A stretch of 64,000 bases of DNA, from assembly GCA_964407695.1 (NCBI GenBank), contig CAYOWQ010000003.1, positions 186,001 to 250,000 of the forward strand. Direction: 5' to 3'. The position numbers and the translations under genes are program-made. Of this stretch, positions 17,304 through 25,807 are shown one piece after another; the first letter of the stretch is position 1, and each line of letters opens with the position of its first letter. This stretch comes from CAYOWQ01 sp964407695 (GTDB taxonomy: Bacteria; Planctomycetota; Phycisphaerae; Phycisphaerales; SM1A02). Below the pieces are notes generated by a model that saw only the letters and a program-made list of their open reading frames with translations, ran no database searches and was not told the DNA's origin.

Positions 17304-17564
17304 GACCTTCGCTTCCCTTCGTCCCGATTGCGGCGACCCTTTCCCAACAAGGACCCATGGTCCGATAACCACGCGGCGTCCTCTTGCACCTCGGTCTTCT
17401 TTCGGCTGGATTGGATTTGGATTCGAGCGGTGGGTGGGTGATTGATCAGCCTGTCAGCACACCACCCCTCATACACGCGCAACAACATCCACAAGCGCAT
17501 GCCGGCGAGGTTTGGCGAACCGAATCCATTGACATGAGCGTACTCTGCCGCCGTCCGGGGTCAA
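17304..17564 (-). promoter_or_regulatory. Candidate cysH-operon promoter and long leader
   Basis: On the minus strand TTGACC (17564-17559), a 16-bp spacer and TACGCT (17542-17537) form a plausible sigma70-like promoter. It would leave about 230 nt of untranslated leader before the cysH ATG. The leader can be read as an ORF from 17500, but it lacks convincing coding character, and I recognise no known riboswitch in it. Long leaders before sulfate-assimilation operons often carry regulation; here that is inference only. Confidence 0.35.
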
Positions 17565-17599
17565 GCAGATTTTTCCTGTCACGGGCATTCCAGCCCGGC

Positions 17600-18004
17600 T
17601 TATCGAGGTGGCGCCACACGCAGAATTTGGATTTCGAGTGCGCGAAAACCCTCTCCCAAGGGCTCAAGTCGCGTCCATTGGTCATGATCGAAGTCGCGAT
17701 TATCGCCTTCATCCGCCTCGATCCAGCCACCTGAACCATCGCTCGCCGTAATGTCGAACCGGCATGGAAGGGGGCAGTCTGAAAGGAAGGCTACTCCATT
17801 CTGATCGGTTCGAGTTGATCGCGACGGTCTTGGCTCGATCAACTGGTCATGAGGCCATGTCGGAAAGAACAGCGATTCACCCCCGGCATGGACAAATACC
17901 CCAGCCTCAGGCCGGCCCGTGGCCGCATCGCGGACGCGAAACTCAATCGGGGCGCTCGTCACGCACCCGCAGAGCATGAGCAAGAACACCCAGGCAAATC
18001 TCAT
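17600..18004 (-). CDS. Putative lipoprotein
   Basis: 134 residues beginning MRFAWVFLLMLCGC, a short hydrophobic stretch ending in a lipobox-like LCGC, so the protein is probably lipid-anchored. The mature part starts IEFRVRDAATGRPEAGVFVHAGG, which looks like a carboxypeptidase-regulatory/transthyretin-type beta-sandwich (a substituted-chain D-x-x-T-G-x-P motif). Function unknown. The alternative start at 18025 adds seven charged residues before the signal. It follows the phosphoesterase by 45 bp on the same strand and may be co-transcribed. Confidence 0.6.
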   Translation of the reverse strand: MRFAWVFLLMLCGCVTSAPIEFRVRDAATGRPEAGVFVHAGGESLFFPTWPHDQLIEPRPSRSTRTDQNGVAFLSDCPLPCRFDITASDGSGGWIEADEGDNRDFDHDQWTRLEPLGEGFRALEIQILRVAPPR

Positions 18005-18048
18005 ATCAACATTGTCATCGGTCATCGCCCCGGAGGCAACGTCGGGTG

Positions 18049-18813
18049 CTATGCGCCGATTGAAAGACGCTCGGCGAGCACCATCGGAAGCCCTGCCTTG
18101 CGCGTCGCCAACTGGGCTCCGGCAATGTCATACATCTCGCGGAACACGGTGAACGTGGATTCGATCATGTCCAGCACCGCGAATGAAGCGCGGCAGTCAG
18201 AATCCCGCGGCTGACCGACCGAGCCCGGGTTCAGGATGTACCGGCAGCCCGGATTGAGCACGACCGAATGGCCATCCCGAAGCACCGTCGCTTCCACATC
18301 GTTCTTCCCAAGTTGATCCTGTGGGCAGAGCGAGCATGTTTCGAACGCATACGGAACATGCGTATGCCCCACCAGCGTGATGGCCATTTCAGCACCCGCA
18401 AACGCCCGGGCAGCCCCGGCGGAATCATGCAAGTAGCTCACAACAGAGGGCAAGGGGCTGTCGTGGATGCACATCACGCTCTGGGCCGCCGCCCATCGTG
18501 TGGGCAGTCCCTGAAGCCATGCCCGCTGAGACGCCGTCAACTCCGTCCGGGTCCAGAAGATCGCGGCCCGCGCTGCCGCATTGAAATCGAAGCATTGGCT
18601 GCGATCCAGGGCTGCATCGTCGTGGTTGCCGCGCACGGTCTGGATTCGCCGCTCGCGAAGTTGATCAATGCAAGCCCCAGGAGAACCCCCATAACCGACC
18701 ACATCTCCCAGGCACAACGTGGCATCGACCCCAATGGCATCGATCCGCTTCAGGACAGCTTCAAGCGCCTGAGCATTGGCATGGATATCAGAAATAATGG
18801 CGAGCCGATTCAT
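18049..18813 (-). CDS. Calcineurin-like metallophosphoesterase
   Basis: 254 residues with the dinuclear-metal motifs in order: ISDIHAN (D-x-H, residue 6), CLGDVVGYG (GD-x-x-x-x-G), VRGNHDDA (GNH[D/E]) and VGHTHVPY (GH-x-H). This is the YfcE/DevT-like subgroup of small bacterial phosphoesterases. Substrate cannot be told from the sequence. The start MNRLAIISDIH at 18813 is preferred to the ATG at 18843 because the domain begins there. Confidence 0.88.
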   Translation of the reverse strand: MNRLAIISDIHANAQALEAVLKRIDAIGVDATLCLGDVVGYGGSPGACIDQLRERRIQTVRGNHDDAALDRSQCFDFNAAARAAIFWTRTELTASQRAWLQGLPTRWAAAQSVMCIHDSPLPSVVSYLHDSAGAARAFAGAEMAITLVGHTHVPYAFETCSLCPQDQLGKNDVEATVLRDGHSVVLNPGCRYILNPGSVGQPRDSDCRASFAVLDMIESTFTVFREMYDIAGAQLATRKAGLPMVLAERLSIGA

Positions 18814-19091
18814 CGATGCCTGTCCCCAGCAGCATGCCCCCACGCGAAGGCACCTGCATACTCTCCGAGCAACGTACCGGAACAGCCTCCATTGCGTTCA
18901 TGGCCGACCGGATTCGCCCGTCTACCCGTTCTATCGGAATAGACGCACGGTTGTTGCACAAGATTCCGCAATCTTGTCATGGCAAATGATGCGCAGCCTC
19001 ATGCGCCCCGTCATGTCACAAGAATGTCACGACGCGAAACGACCCGGACCGTTCTGGTCAATCAAGCAGCGCCGACGCCCACGCAGCAGGA
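18814..19091. other. Intergenic region without a recognised gene
   Basis: About 280 bp between the phosphoesterase and the small membrane peptide. The short ORFs here are low in quality. It contains the phosphoesterase upstream region and nothing else I can name. Confidence 0.4.
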
Positions 19092-19187
19092 TCAACTGCT
19101 CTTGCGAACCTTGAAATACACGGCAACAAGGCCTGCAAGCACCAGGACGAGGATGATCCGAGCGGTCCAGCTGTTGAGGAATTCCAT
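19092..19187 (-). CDS. 31-residue single-pass membrane peptide
   Basis: The minus strand from 19187 encodes MEFLNSWTARIILVLVLAGL followed by VAVYFKVRKSS and a TGA. It has an amphipathic start, one clean transmembrane helix (residues about 10-25) and a basic tail, the pattern of small membrane proteins. A good ribosome-binding site (GAAGGA) sits 3-4 bases before the ATG. It lies 43 bp downstream of dprA on the same strand. Function unknown; the coding call rests on the Shine-Dalgarno and the helix. Confidence 0.55.
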   Translation of the reverse strand: MEFLNSWTARIILVLVLAGLVAVYFKVRKSS

Positions 19188-19230
19188 GATTCCTTCAGAA
19201 TAACTTGCTCCCCGAAACCTGACAAGCCCC

Positions 19231-20412
19231 TCAAATCCGTGGCTCCGTTCGCCCAGCCGCATGAATCAGACCCCCTTTGCGGCTCACAAGCCCCTGAATT
19301 TCAAGGACCGTCACCTCCGCCTGCACCTGAGACAGCGGGAGTGCCGTCCGATCGGCTATTTGGTCTGTCGGAGCTGGCCCCTGCCGCAAGGCATTCAGGA
19401 TCGATCGGGAAACCTCGCCGAGATTCGCCATGTGGTCCGAATCCTCCGAGTCCACTTCGGTCTCCCTGACTTCGGTCGATCGCGTTCCTCTCCACGCTCC
19501 CTTCAACAACGGCAGGGCCGACTTCAGTTGTTCCAGCACATCGCCCGGCTCAAGCACCAGACCCGCCCAGCCATCACGAATCGCCCGCAACGTGCCCGCC
19601 GATGCCGGAGAATCCACGCGCCCGGGCAATGCCATGACTTCGCGGTGATGCTCCTCCGCAGCCAGCCTGGCGGTGATCAGCGCTCCGCTCCGCTTCGAGG
19701 CCTCAATCACCAGCACCCCAAGGCTCATTCCCGAAATGATTCGATTCCGCGATGGGAAGAACTCCGCCTGAGCCTTCATTCCCATGGGAACCTCACTCAG
19801 GATCGCTCCTCCCTCGCGCACAATCGACTCGAACAGATCTTTGTGTTCCGGCGGATACACCTCGCTCAGGCCGCACCCCATGACCGCGATCGTCCGCCCG
19901 CTCACGCGCAGGGCGGCTCGATGAGCCTCGCCGTCAATTCCGCGAGCGCCCCCCGACACGATCGTGAGCCCGGCCTGTGCAAGAATCCCGGCAAATCGGC
20001 CGGCCTGCTCTCGACCATACACCGTGCACTCTCTCGCCCCAACGATGGCCAGCGCCACCTGATCCTCAGGCCTCAATTCGCCCCGAATCCACAACGCCGG
20101 TGGCGGGTCGCAGATGGTGGCCAGCAATGGGGGATAATCGTCGTCCTCCAGAAGAATCAAGCTGCTGCCGGCAGCCCTCATCGCATTCCGTTCAGCCTCC
20201 GGATCGCAGGTATCAAGCCCCCGCCGGATCGTGTCGGCCGACTTCGGGCCAACCTTGTCCAGCCGCCTCAGTTCAGCAATGGAAACGTCTGCCGCGGCCT
20301 CATGGTCACCGTCGAATCTCTCCATCAGTTTTCGATAGGTAGCGCACCCGATGCCCGGTGCAAGAAGCAATCTCAGCGTCGAATCAGTGATTTCATCCGG
20401 AAGCCGGGGCAT
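19231..20412 (-). CDS. dprA: DNA-processing protein DprA (Smf)
   Basis: 393 residues. N-terminal helix-hairpin-helix-like region (LLLAPGIGCATYRKLMERF; LRRLDKVGPKSADTI), the Rossmann-like core with IVGARECTVYGREQA and IVSGGARGIDGEAHRAAL, VMGCGLSEVYPPEH and SRNRIISGMS, and a C-terminal winged helix (ALPLSQVQAEVTVLEIQGLV). DprA binds incoming single-stranded DNA and loads RecA during natural transformation. A hairpin and tRNA-Cys lie directly upstream. Confidence 0.96.
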   Translation of the reverse strand: MPRLPDEITDSTLRLLLAPGIGCATYRKLMERFDGDHEAAADVSIAELRRLDKVGPKSADTIRRGLDTCDPEAERNAMRAAGSSLILLEDDDYPPLLATICDPPPALWIRGELRPEDQVALAIVGARECTVYGREQAGRFAGILAQAGLTIVSGGARGIDGEAHRAALRVSGRTIAVMGCGLSEVYPPEHKDLFESIVREGGAILSEVPMGMKAQAEFFPSRNRIISGMSLGVLVIEASKRSGALITARLAAEEHHREVMALPGRVDSPASAGTLRAIRDGWAGLVLEPGDVLEQLKSALPLLKGAWRGTRSTEVRETEVDSEDSDHMANLGEVSRSILNALRQGPAPTDQIADRTALPLSQVQAEVTVLEIQGLVSRKGGLIHAAGRTEPRI

Positions 20413-20418
20413 GCCGTC

Positions 20419-20447
20419 GGTCGCCCCGCCGTGGCGGCGGGGCGACC
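20419..20447 (-). terminator. 12-bp perfect hairpin between tRNA-Cys and dprA
   Basis: GGTCGCCCCGCC and its exact complement flank a 5-base loop. It lies 7 bp beyond the tRNA 3' end and just before the dprA ATG. There is no T tract on either side, so it may be a tRNA processing or partial termination signal rather than a classical terminator. Confidence 0.5.
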
Positions 20448-20453
20448 ATCAAG

Positions 20454-20527
20454 AGGCCGAGGTGGGATTCGAACCCACGAATAACGGATTTGCAATCCGT
20501 CCCCTTGGACCACTTGGGTACTCGGCC
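20454..20527 (-). tRNA. tRNA-Cys (anticodon GCA)
   Basis: The minus strand folds into a cloverleaf: acceptor GGCCGAG/CTCGGCC, anticodon stem ACGGA/TCCGT around TTGCAAA giving GCA, T arm with GGTTCGAATCC, and discriminator T, as expected for tRNA-Cys. No CCA is encoded. Confidence 0.95.
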
Positions 20528-20654
20528 AAGGATCGGCAATGATTGCACAGCCTATCGAATCGGTCAATCAGGTGATCAGCATTCGCGAATCCGGCTGCAG
20601 AATCTTCCGGTGACCGGTTGAGATCGGTGCCTATCGGACCTCTCCGGGCACCAA

Positions 20655-20689
20655 AATCGATCGACGGCGGCCAAGTCAGCCGCCGTCGA
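20655..20689 (-). terminator. Rho-independent terminator of the beta-helix gene
   Basis: An 11-bp perfect stem (TCGACGGCGGC, 20661-20671, with 20679-20689) has a 7-base loop. On the minus strand it is followed by CGATTTTGG, a short T run. It lies 65 bp past the stop of the gene ending at 20754. Confidence 0.7.
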
Positions 20690-20753
20690 GTCGTTGTTGG
20701 CCGAAGGATGGTCGCGACCTTCGGCCGGGAACAGGCGCCCTTCAATCCATCAG

Positions 20754-23315
20754 TCAGTTCCCACCGGGCTTCCCGAGCAGCGTCAGGAGATCCTCCCGGT
20801 CGACGCGCCCGTCGTGATTGAAGTCCGCAGGAACCGCCCCTCGACGTTGGCCGGCCGGTGCAACTCCCCACGACGCAATGAGTCGACCCAGATCGCGGCC
20901 ATTGATGACCCCGTCACCGTCGAGATCGCGCGGATCGTTTGGAACCGCAGTCGGCCATTCCGCAGGCGTCCAGGAGGGCTCGCCATCGGCGACGCCGCCC
21001 TCGCCGGATCCGCCGCAGCCGCCCCATGCCGAAAGAAGCAGTCCCAGGTCAGCGCCGGCAACGACGCCATCGGCATCCAGGTCGAACACTCCGCCCGAAC
21101 TTTCAACATCCTCAAGACCCCACGCCGCAAGCAGAGCGCTGAGGTCAGACTCATCCACCAGTCCATCGCCATTTGCGGGCGCGCAGTCGGCAAAGCAGAG
21201 CGGTGCCCCCACGGCGAAATCGGCCGCCACATCAACGTTGGCCCACACAAAGCCTGTCTTCAACGTGGGATTCCAATACAGACCATAGTCTCCGAGCTGA
21301 TTGGAGATGCCCCAATCGTCGACGTCATTGATCTTGACGATGCGGTCACCTACCGGCCCCGGATAGTCCGGACTGGCCGTCTTGTTGGCCGCCACTGCGA
21401 GGATCCAATCTCCGGTACTGGCGTCGAACCGCGTCAGATCAAGAGCCGCAGGATCGACAATGCCCGCAATCTTCTTGTCGATTGGAATGTAGACCTTATA
21501 CGTTCCTTCGCCGGGCTGCAGTGAGGTATTGACGGTCAGGGTAATGCCCAGCTCACTGAATCCGCCGGCATCGGGATGGCTGGTCCAGCTCTTCTCAATG
21601 ACCTCGACGGTTTCGGTTGGGCCACCGGTCACATTTTTGGCAATCACCGACGCCGCCTCTTCGGGACTCCATTCACCGCCCTGTGGAATCAGCACCTCGG
21701 ACTCTCCCTTGGGTATGGAGGCTGAGTCCATCGGCGGAATGGGTTCAAAGACGCCTTCATAGGCTCCCATGTCCACCGCAGTTCCGACGGCACGGGGCCC
21801 ACCGGCGAGATCAAACGGAAGCGGTTCGGATGTATCGCCATCGTTGTCGAGATCGAGAGAGTCCTCGGGCACCAGCGCTGTGAGACCGGCGTCGATGCAT
21901 GGCGATCCTTCGGCCAACCCGAGGGCATTGGAACTCGGCAGGATGAAGAGTGGATCCTGATCAATGTTGCCGAGGCCGGTTGCTCCGCCTTTGACATTGC
22001 AAAACTGGATGTCAAGTGGGCCGCCGCTGACGTTCTTGATCGTTGGAGTCTGGCTACCCCAGATGATGCTGTTGTAGATGGTCACCTTAGCGCCGGCATG
22101 TATCGATGTCTTGCTGGCTCCGGAAATCGTCGAATTCTTGATCGATGAGGAATGTTGCGACACCGTGACAGTGCCTTCGTTGGAAGTATTCAGATTCATT
22201 GCGGAATTGGCGATTGATGTCCGAGAGACAACTACTCCAGCGCCTCCCGATATCGGCGCTTGATTGCCACAGAAAGCGCACGAAACAATCCTGCCCAAGG
22301 TCTGATCGAGTTCCTCGAACGAGAAGAAGCCTCCGCCGACGGCTGCGTCATTGTCTTCGAACTGGCAGCCACGGACCTGAAAAGTCGAAGAAGCCTTCAT
22401 CCCGAGGTACAGGCCCGCGCCGGACAAAGAGGTATTCCCTGCAAGAAGTGATTCGAAGAGATAGAGCGAAGGTGCGGGTTCATCACCGTAATACGCTGCC
22501 GTGCATGCACCACCGAATGCAGATCCAGAATTGTCGAAGAACGAGCAACCCTTGATGATTGCGGTCCCGGATTCGTGGATTGCCAAGCCGCCACCAATCG
22601 ACGCGGTGTTCTCTTTGAATACACAGTCTTCAAAGAGGGCTGTTGCCGATCCCTTACAATACACCCCGCCGCCTCGGTTGATGGCATCATTGCCTGAAAT
22701 CGTGCAGTGTCGAAGAACGCCGCCATTAGAGCAGTGAACTCCGCCACCATCTTGAGCCTGTGCAGCAGTGATCGAGCAATACTCAACCAGCGCTGCGCCG
22801 GTCATGCTCAGCCCTGAGCCAGTCACCGCAAAACCTTGAAGGGTCGTGCCTTCAGCCCCATTCAAGGTTGCAACGCGAGTGCTGTTGTCAGCCTTGTTGG
22901 CAAACCCCGGGCCGTCATCGCCCAAGAGGTCACCGTTCAGCACCGACACGAAGTCCTCAAAATTCTGAATATCCGGATTCGCCGTTCCCAGACCCGCGAA
23001 CCCGCCGCGGACCAGGATTCCCGCAGGAATGCTGAAGGTGGCGCTCTTCGACAGCGTTCCCGCGGGGTTCACATTCGACTGATCCGGCCGATACTCACCC
23101 TGAGCGACATGAATCTCTGAAACGTTCATCGCTGGGATCGAGGCGATCGCCAACGCATCCTGCAGGTACTTCATGGGTGAAGCCCACGAAAGCCCGTTCC
23201 CGGAGGGCTCGACATCATCATCCACGTACAGCGTGATTCCCGCCCACGAGAAGCCGCTCGATCCCATCGCCAGCAGTCCACAGCACAACCCAGCCCAACG
23301 CGTCTCTCTACGCAT
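20754..23315 (-). CDS. Secreted right-handed beta-helix protein with four C-terminal dockerin-like repeats
   Basis: 853 residues. Start at 23315 (MRRETRWAGLCCG) has AAAGGGG upstream and gives a signal peptide; the further upstream ATG lies in non-coding sequence. Residues about 25-480 are a pectate-lyase-like parallel beta helix rich in CxF/C-x-I-x-x-N coil turns (GGGVHCSNGG, GGGVYCKGSA, GGGLAIHESG), ending in a planctomycete-type SPCIDAG...GAYEG cap. A beta-sandwich-like region follows, then four EF-hand-like repeats (DGLVDESDLSALL, DGVVAGADLGLLL, DGVINGRDLGRLI, DGRVDREDLLTLL). It is probably an extracellular polysaccharide- or surface-associated protein; no catalytic site is evident. Confidence 0.85.
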   Translation of the reverse strand: MRRETRWAGLCCGLLAMGSSGFSWAGITLYVDDDVEPSGNGLSWASPMKYLQDALAIASIPAMNVSEIHVAQGEYRPDQSNVNPAGTLSKSATFSIPAGILVRGGFAGLGTANPDIQNFEDFVSVLNGDLLGDDGPGFANKADNSTRVATLNGAEGTTLQGFAVTGSGLSMTGAALVEYCSITAAQAQDGGGVHCSNGGVLRHCTISGNDAINRGGGVYCKGSATALFEDCVFKENTASIGGGLAIHESGTAIIKGCSFFDNSGSAFGGACTAAYYGDEPAPSLYLFESLLAGNTSLSGAGLYLGMKASSTFQVRGCQFEDNDAAVGGGFFSFEELDQTLGRIVSCAFCGNQAPISGGAGVVVSRTSIANSAMNLNTSNEGTVTVSQHSSSIKNSTISGASKTSIHAGAKVTIYNSIIWGSQTPTIKNVSGGPLDIQFCNVKGGATGLGNIDQDPLFILPSSNALGLAEGSPCIDAGLTALVPEDSLDLDNDGDTSEPLPFDLAGGPRAVGTAVDMGAYEGVFEPIPPMDSASIPKGESEVLIPQGGEWSPEEAASVIAKNVTGGPTETVEVIEKSWTSHPDAGGFSELGITLTVNTSLQPGEGTYKVYIPIDKKIAGIVDPAALDLTRFDASTGDWILAVAANKTASPDYPGPVGDRIVKINDVDDWGISNQLGDYGLYWNPTLKTGFVWANVDVAADFAVGAPLCFADCAPANGDGLVDESDLSALLAAWGLEDVESSGGVFDLDADGVVAGADLGLLLSAWGGCGGSGEGGVADGEPSWTPAEWPTAVPNDPRDLDGDGVINGRDLGRLIASWGVAPAGQRRGAVPADFNHDGRVDREDLLTLLGKPGGN

Positions 23316-23638
23316 GGACAAACCCCTTTCGCGAGTGATATCACGAGGCGCGGCAGAACCGCCCTCACGACACCACCTCAATTCGACGTCGCACCGCTCC
23401 GACGCCCGACGGAACACGACAGGCCGCAAGACATGAGGCCGAAACCTGTCACTCATTGCGCTGCATGGCAAAAACGATCTCGCCAAGCGATCAGCCAACG
23501 CTCATTTCAACACGAAATCCGTCGTCGTCCAGATGTCAGGCAAAAAAACTTCGAAAATTGTCACAATCACATGCAACGCAAATAACCAGCATCGCTGAGG
23601 CTGCATCCCGGCGATTCGACAACACGTGATGGCGGGCC
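23316..23638. other. Intergenic spacer upstream of the beta-helix gene
   Basis: About 320 bp, AT-richer than its surroundings near 23500-23590 (for example an A7 run at 23545). It must hold the promoter of the beta-helix gene and the end of the pfkA transcript, but I see no convincing -35/-10 pair and no gene. Confidence 0.4.
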
Positions 23639-24790
23639 TCAGGTCACGACCGACGTTCGTCGCGGCGGCGCTGCCAGGCTTAAGTCCCGCTCCGGATCGC
23701 CGAAACAGGTCCGCACCGCTCGCGCAGCCTCGATCAGCGGGCTATCCAATGGAACCTGGCGCTGCTTTCCCACGGTCTCGAGCAGATCAATGTCGGAGAA
23801 CACACTGTTCTGGCGAACAACCATGCGCCCCGTCGCTCCCGCTGCGGCCAATTGAATCGCGTAGTACCCGAAGTGGGTGGCGAGAATTCGATCCGCCGCA
23901 ATCGGTGGTCCGCCGCGTTGAACATGCCCGAGCACTGTGGTTCGCGTCTCGACGCCGACCGCCGCTTCGATCTGCGACGCCACCACATGACCGACACCAC
24001 CGAATCGAACCGGGTCAGGGCTGGTTGGATCAAGAAATGCGATGGTTTGCGACCCCGCACGGGATCGTGCTCCCTCCGCACACACGATGATGGCAAATCC
24101 GGGCCCGCCATGAACGCGCGAACGAATGAACTCCGCAACGAGCGGAATGTCGTAGGGAATCTCCGGAATAAGGATGACGTCCGAACCGCTGGCGACTCCC
24201 GATGTGAGAGCGATCCAGCCCGCGTTTCGTCCCATCACTTCGCACACGATGACGCGGTGATGGCTGTCGGCCGTCGAATGCAGCTTGTCGAGCGCATCCG
24301 TGGCGTTGGCCACCGCGGTCAGAAAGCCGAAGGTGATCTCGGTTCCCACCAGGTCATTGTCAATGGTCTTCGGAACACCGATGACGTTTACACCCATCTC
24401 AACAAAGGGGGCAGCGCACGACATCGTTCCATCGCCGCCGATCACGATGATCGCATCAAGCCGGTGCTTGCGGATGTTGGCGATGCACTCACCCGTCAGA
24501 TCTTCAAAGACGAGATGGCCTGAGGCATCCTTGCCTGTGCAATATCGAGACGGATTGCACCGATTGTTCGTGCCCAGGATGGTTCCACCTCGAGCAAGAA
24601 TTCCCGAAACATCCTTGGCGCTGAGTTCGCGGATGCGATCCTCGATCAGACCCTGAAATCCGTCCTCGATGCCAAAGACGTTGATGTCATGCTGATAAAT
24701 GGCCGTCTTGGTGACGGCGCGGATCACGGCGTTCAATCCCGGGCAGTCACCGCCGCCTGTCAAAACACCGATACGTTGAATCTTGGCCAT
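23639..24790 (-). CDS. pfkA: 6-phosphofructokinase
   Basis: 383 residues. Landmarks: GVLTGGGDCPGLNAVIR, GGTILGTNN, the donor-site IIVIGGDGTM, VGVPKTIDND-type catalytic segment (IGVPKTIDNDL), EVMGRNAGWIAL and VLGHVQRGG. The second Gly of GGDGT is typical of ATP users, while the Lys in PKTIDND is also common in pyrophosphate enzymes; together they match the long ATP-dependent group of spirochaetes and actinobacteria, so ATP is more likely. It commits fructose-6-phosphate to glycolysis. Single gene, divergent from the metallopeptidase. Confidence 0.95.
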   Translation of the reverse strand: MAKIQRIGVLTGGGDCPGLNAVIRAVTKTAIYQHDINVFGIEDGFQGLIEDRIRELSAKDVSGILARGGTILGTNNRCNPSRYCTGKDASGHLVFEDLTGECIANIRKHRLDAIIVIGGDGTMSCAAPFVEMGVNVIGVPKTIDNDLVGTEITFGFLTAVANATDALDKLHSTADSHHRVIVCEVMGRNAGWIALTSGVASGSDVILIPEIPYDIPLVAEFIRSRVHGGPGFAIIVCAEGARSRAGSQTIAFLDPTSPDPVRFGGVGHVVASQIEAAVGVETRTTVLGHVQRGGPPIAADRILATHFGYYAIQLAAAGATGRMVVRQNSVFSDIDLLETVGKQRQVPLDSPLIEAARAVRTCFGDPERDLSLAAPPRRTSVVT

Positions 24791-24874
24791 GGCTGGATGA
24801 AAGATCGATCATCGTGCTGCGTCAACTGGGCATCCGCGCCGAGTCCTTCCTACCCTAGCCTCCGGAGGTGCATC

Positions 24875-25723
24875 ATGCGCTGGCAATCCGGTCGTCGAAG
24901 CATGAATGTTGTGGATCGGCGAGGTTCTCCTGTCATGATGCTTGGCGGCGGCGGGGGCCTCGGTCTTCTGGCGCTGATCGTGATCGCGATGCTGTTCGGG
25001 ATCAACCCGCTGTCGCTGCTTTCGCAGGTCAACGTCGGGTCGCCGGGTGCGGTCATGGTGGGACCGCCCGGGCCTCACGATGAAGAACTGAAGGAGTTCG
25101 TCTCGGTCGTGCTGGCCGATACCGAAGATGTCTGGCATCGGATCTTCGCCGAACAGGGGCGCCGATACGTAGAGCCATCGCTCGTTCTCTTCAGTGGTCA
25201 GGTCGACTCCGCCTGTGGCTTTGCTGATGCCGCCGTTGGTCCGTTCTACTGCCCAGCCGATGAGAACGTCTATCTTGATCTGAGTTTCTTCGACGACCTC
25301 AATCATCGCTTTGGGGCGCCCGGCGACTTTGCCCAGGCCTACGTCATTGCCCACGAGGTCGGTCATCATGTACAACGGCTCCTCGGAATCACCGATCAGG
25401 TGGATGCCCTTCGCCGGCGAGTCACGGAGGTCGAGGCCAATCAACTTTCAATTCGCCTGGAGTTGCAGGCGGATTTCTTTGCCGGCGTCTGGGCTCACTA
25501 TGCGGATACCGCACTCGGCGTCGTCGAGCCCGGCGATATCGAGGAGGCCCTCAACGCCGCCAATGCCATCGGCGATGATCGCCTGCAGCGCCGATCTCGG
25601 GGCTATGTCGTGCCCGATTCTTTCACCCATGGCACCTCGGCTCAGCGAATTCGGTGGTTCCGCAAGGGCTACGAGAGCGGCCGCATGGCAGATGGCGACA
25701 CGTTCAGCGCTGCCGACCTGTGA
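24875..25723 (+). CDS. Neutral zinc metallopeptidase (YpfJ family), membrane-anchored
   Basis: 282 residues. The ATG at 24875 follows CCGGAGGTG, a strong ribosome-binding site. Order: cytoplasmic basic start (MRWQSGRRS), a Gly-rich turn and transmembrane helix (LGLLALIVIAMLFGI, residues about 28-45), then the YpfJ domain with SACGFADAAVGPFYCP, YVIAHEVGHHVQ (HExxH zinc site near residue 165) and the third ligand region ELQADFFAGVWA. The catalytic domain should face the periplasm. Physiological substrate unknown. Confidence 0.92.
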   Translation: MRWQSGRRSMNVVDRRGSPVMMLGGGGGLGLLALIVIAMLFGINPLSLLSQVNVGSPGAVMVGPPGPHDEELKEFVSVVLADTEDVWHRIFAEQGRRYVEPSLVLFSGQVDSACGFADAAVGPFYCPADENVYLDLSFFDDLNHRFGAPGDFAQAYVIAHEVGHHVQRLLGITDQVDALRRRVTEVEANQLSIRLELQADFFAGVWAHYADTALGVVEPGDIEEALNAANAIGDDRLQRRSRGYVVPDSFTHGTSAQRIRWFRKGYESGRMADGDTFSAADL

Positions 25724-25807
25724 TCCATTTCGTTTCAGGCTCGCGCTGCGCATTCTCTCCCTCGCCGCGAGCGACTACACTGTGCGTTTCCCCGCAGTGC
25801 AGCGATC

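Noticed and set aside
17210..17500. Leader peptide before cysH
   Set aside because: Only scattered Cys codons, no Shine-Dalgarno and runs into cysH out of frame.
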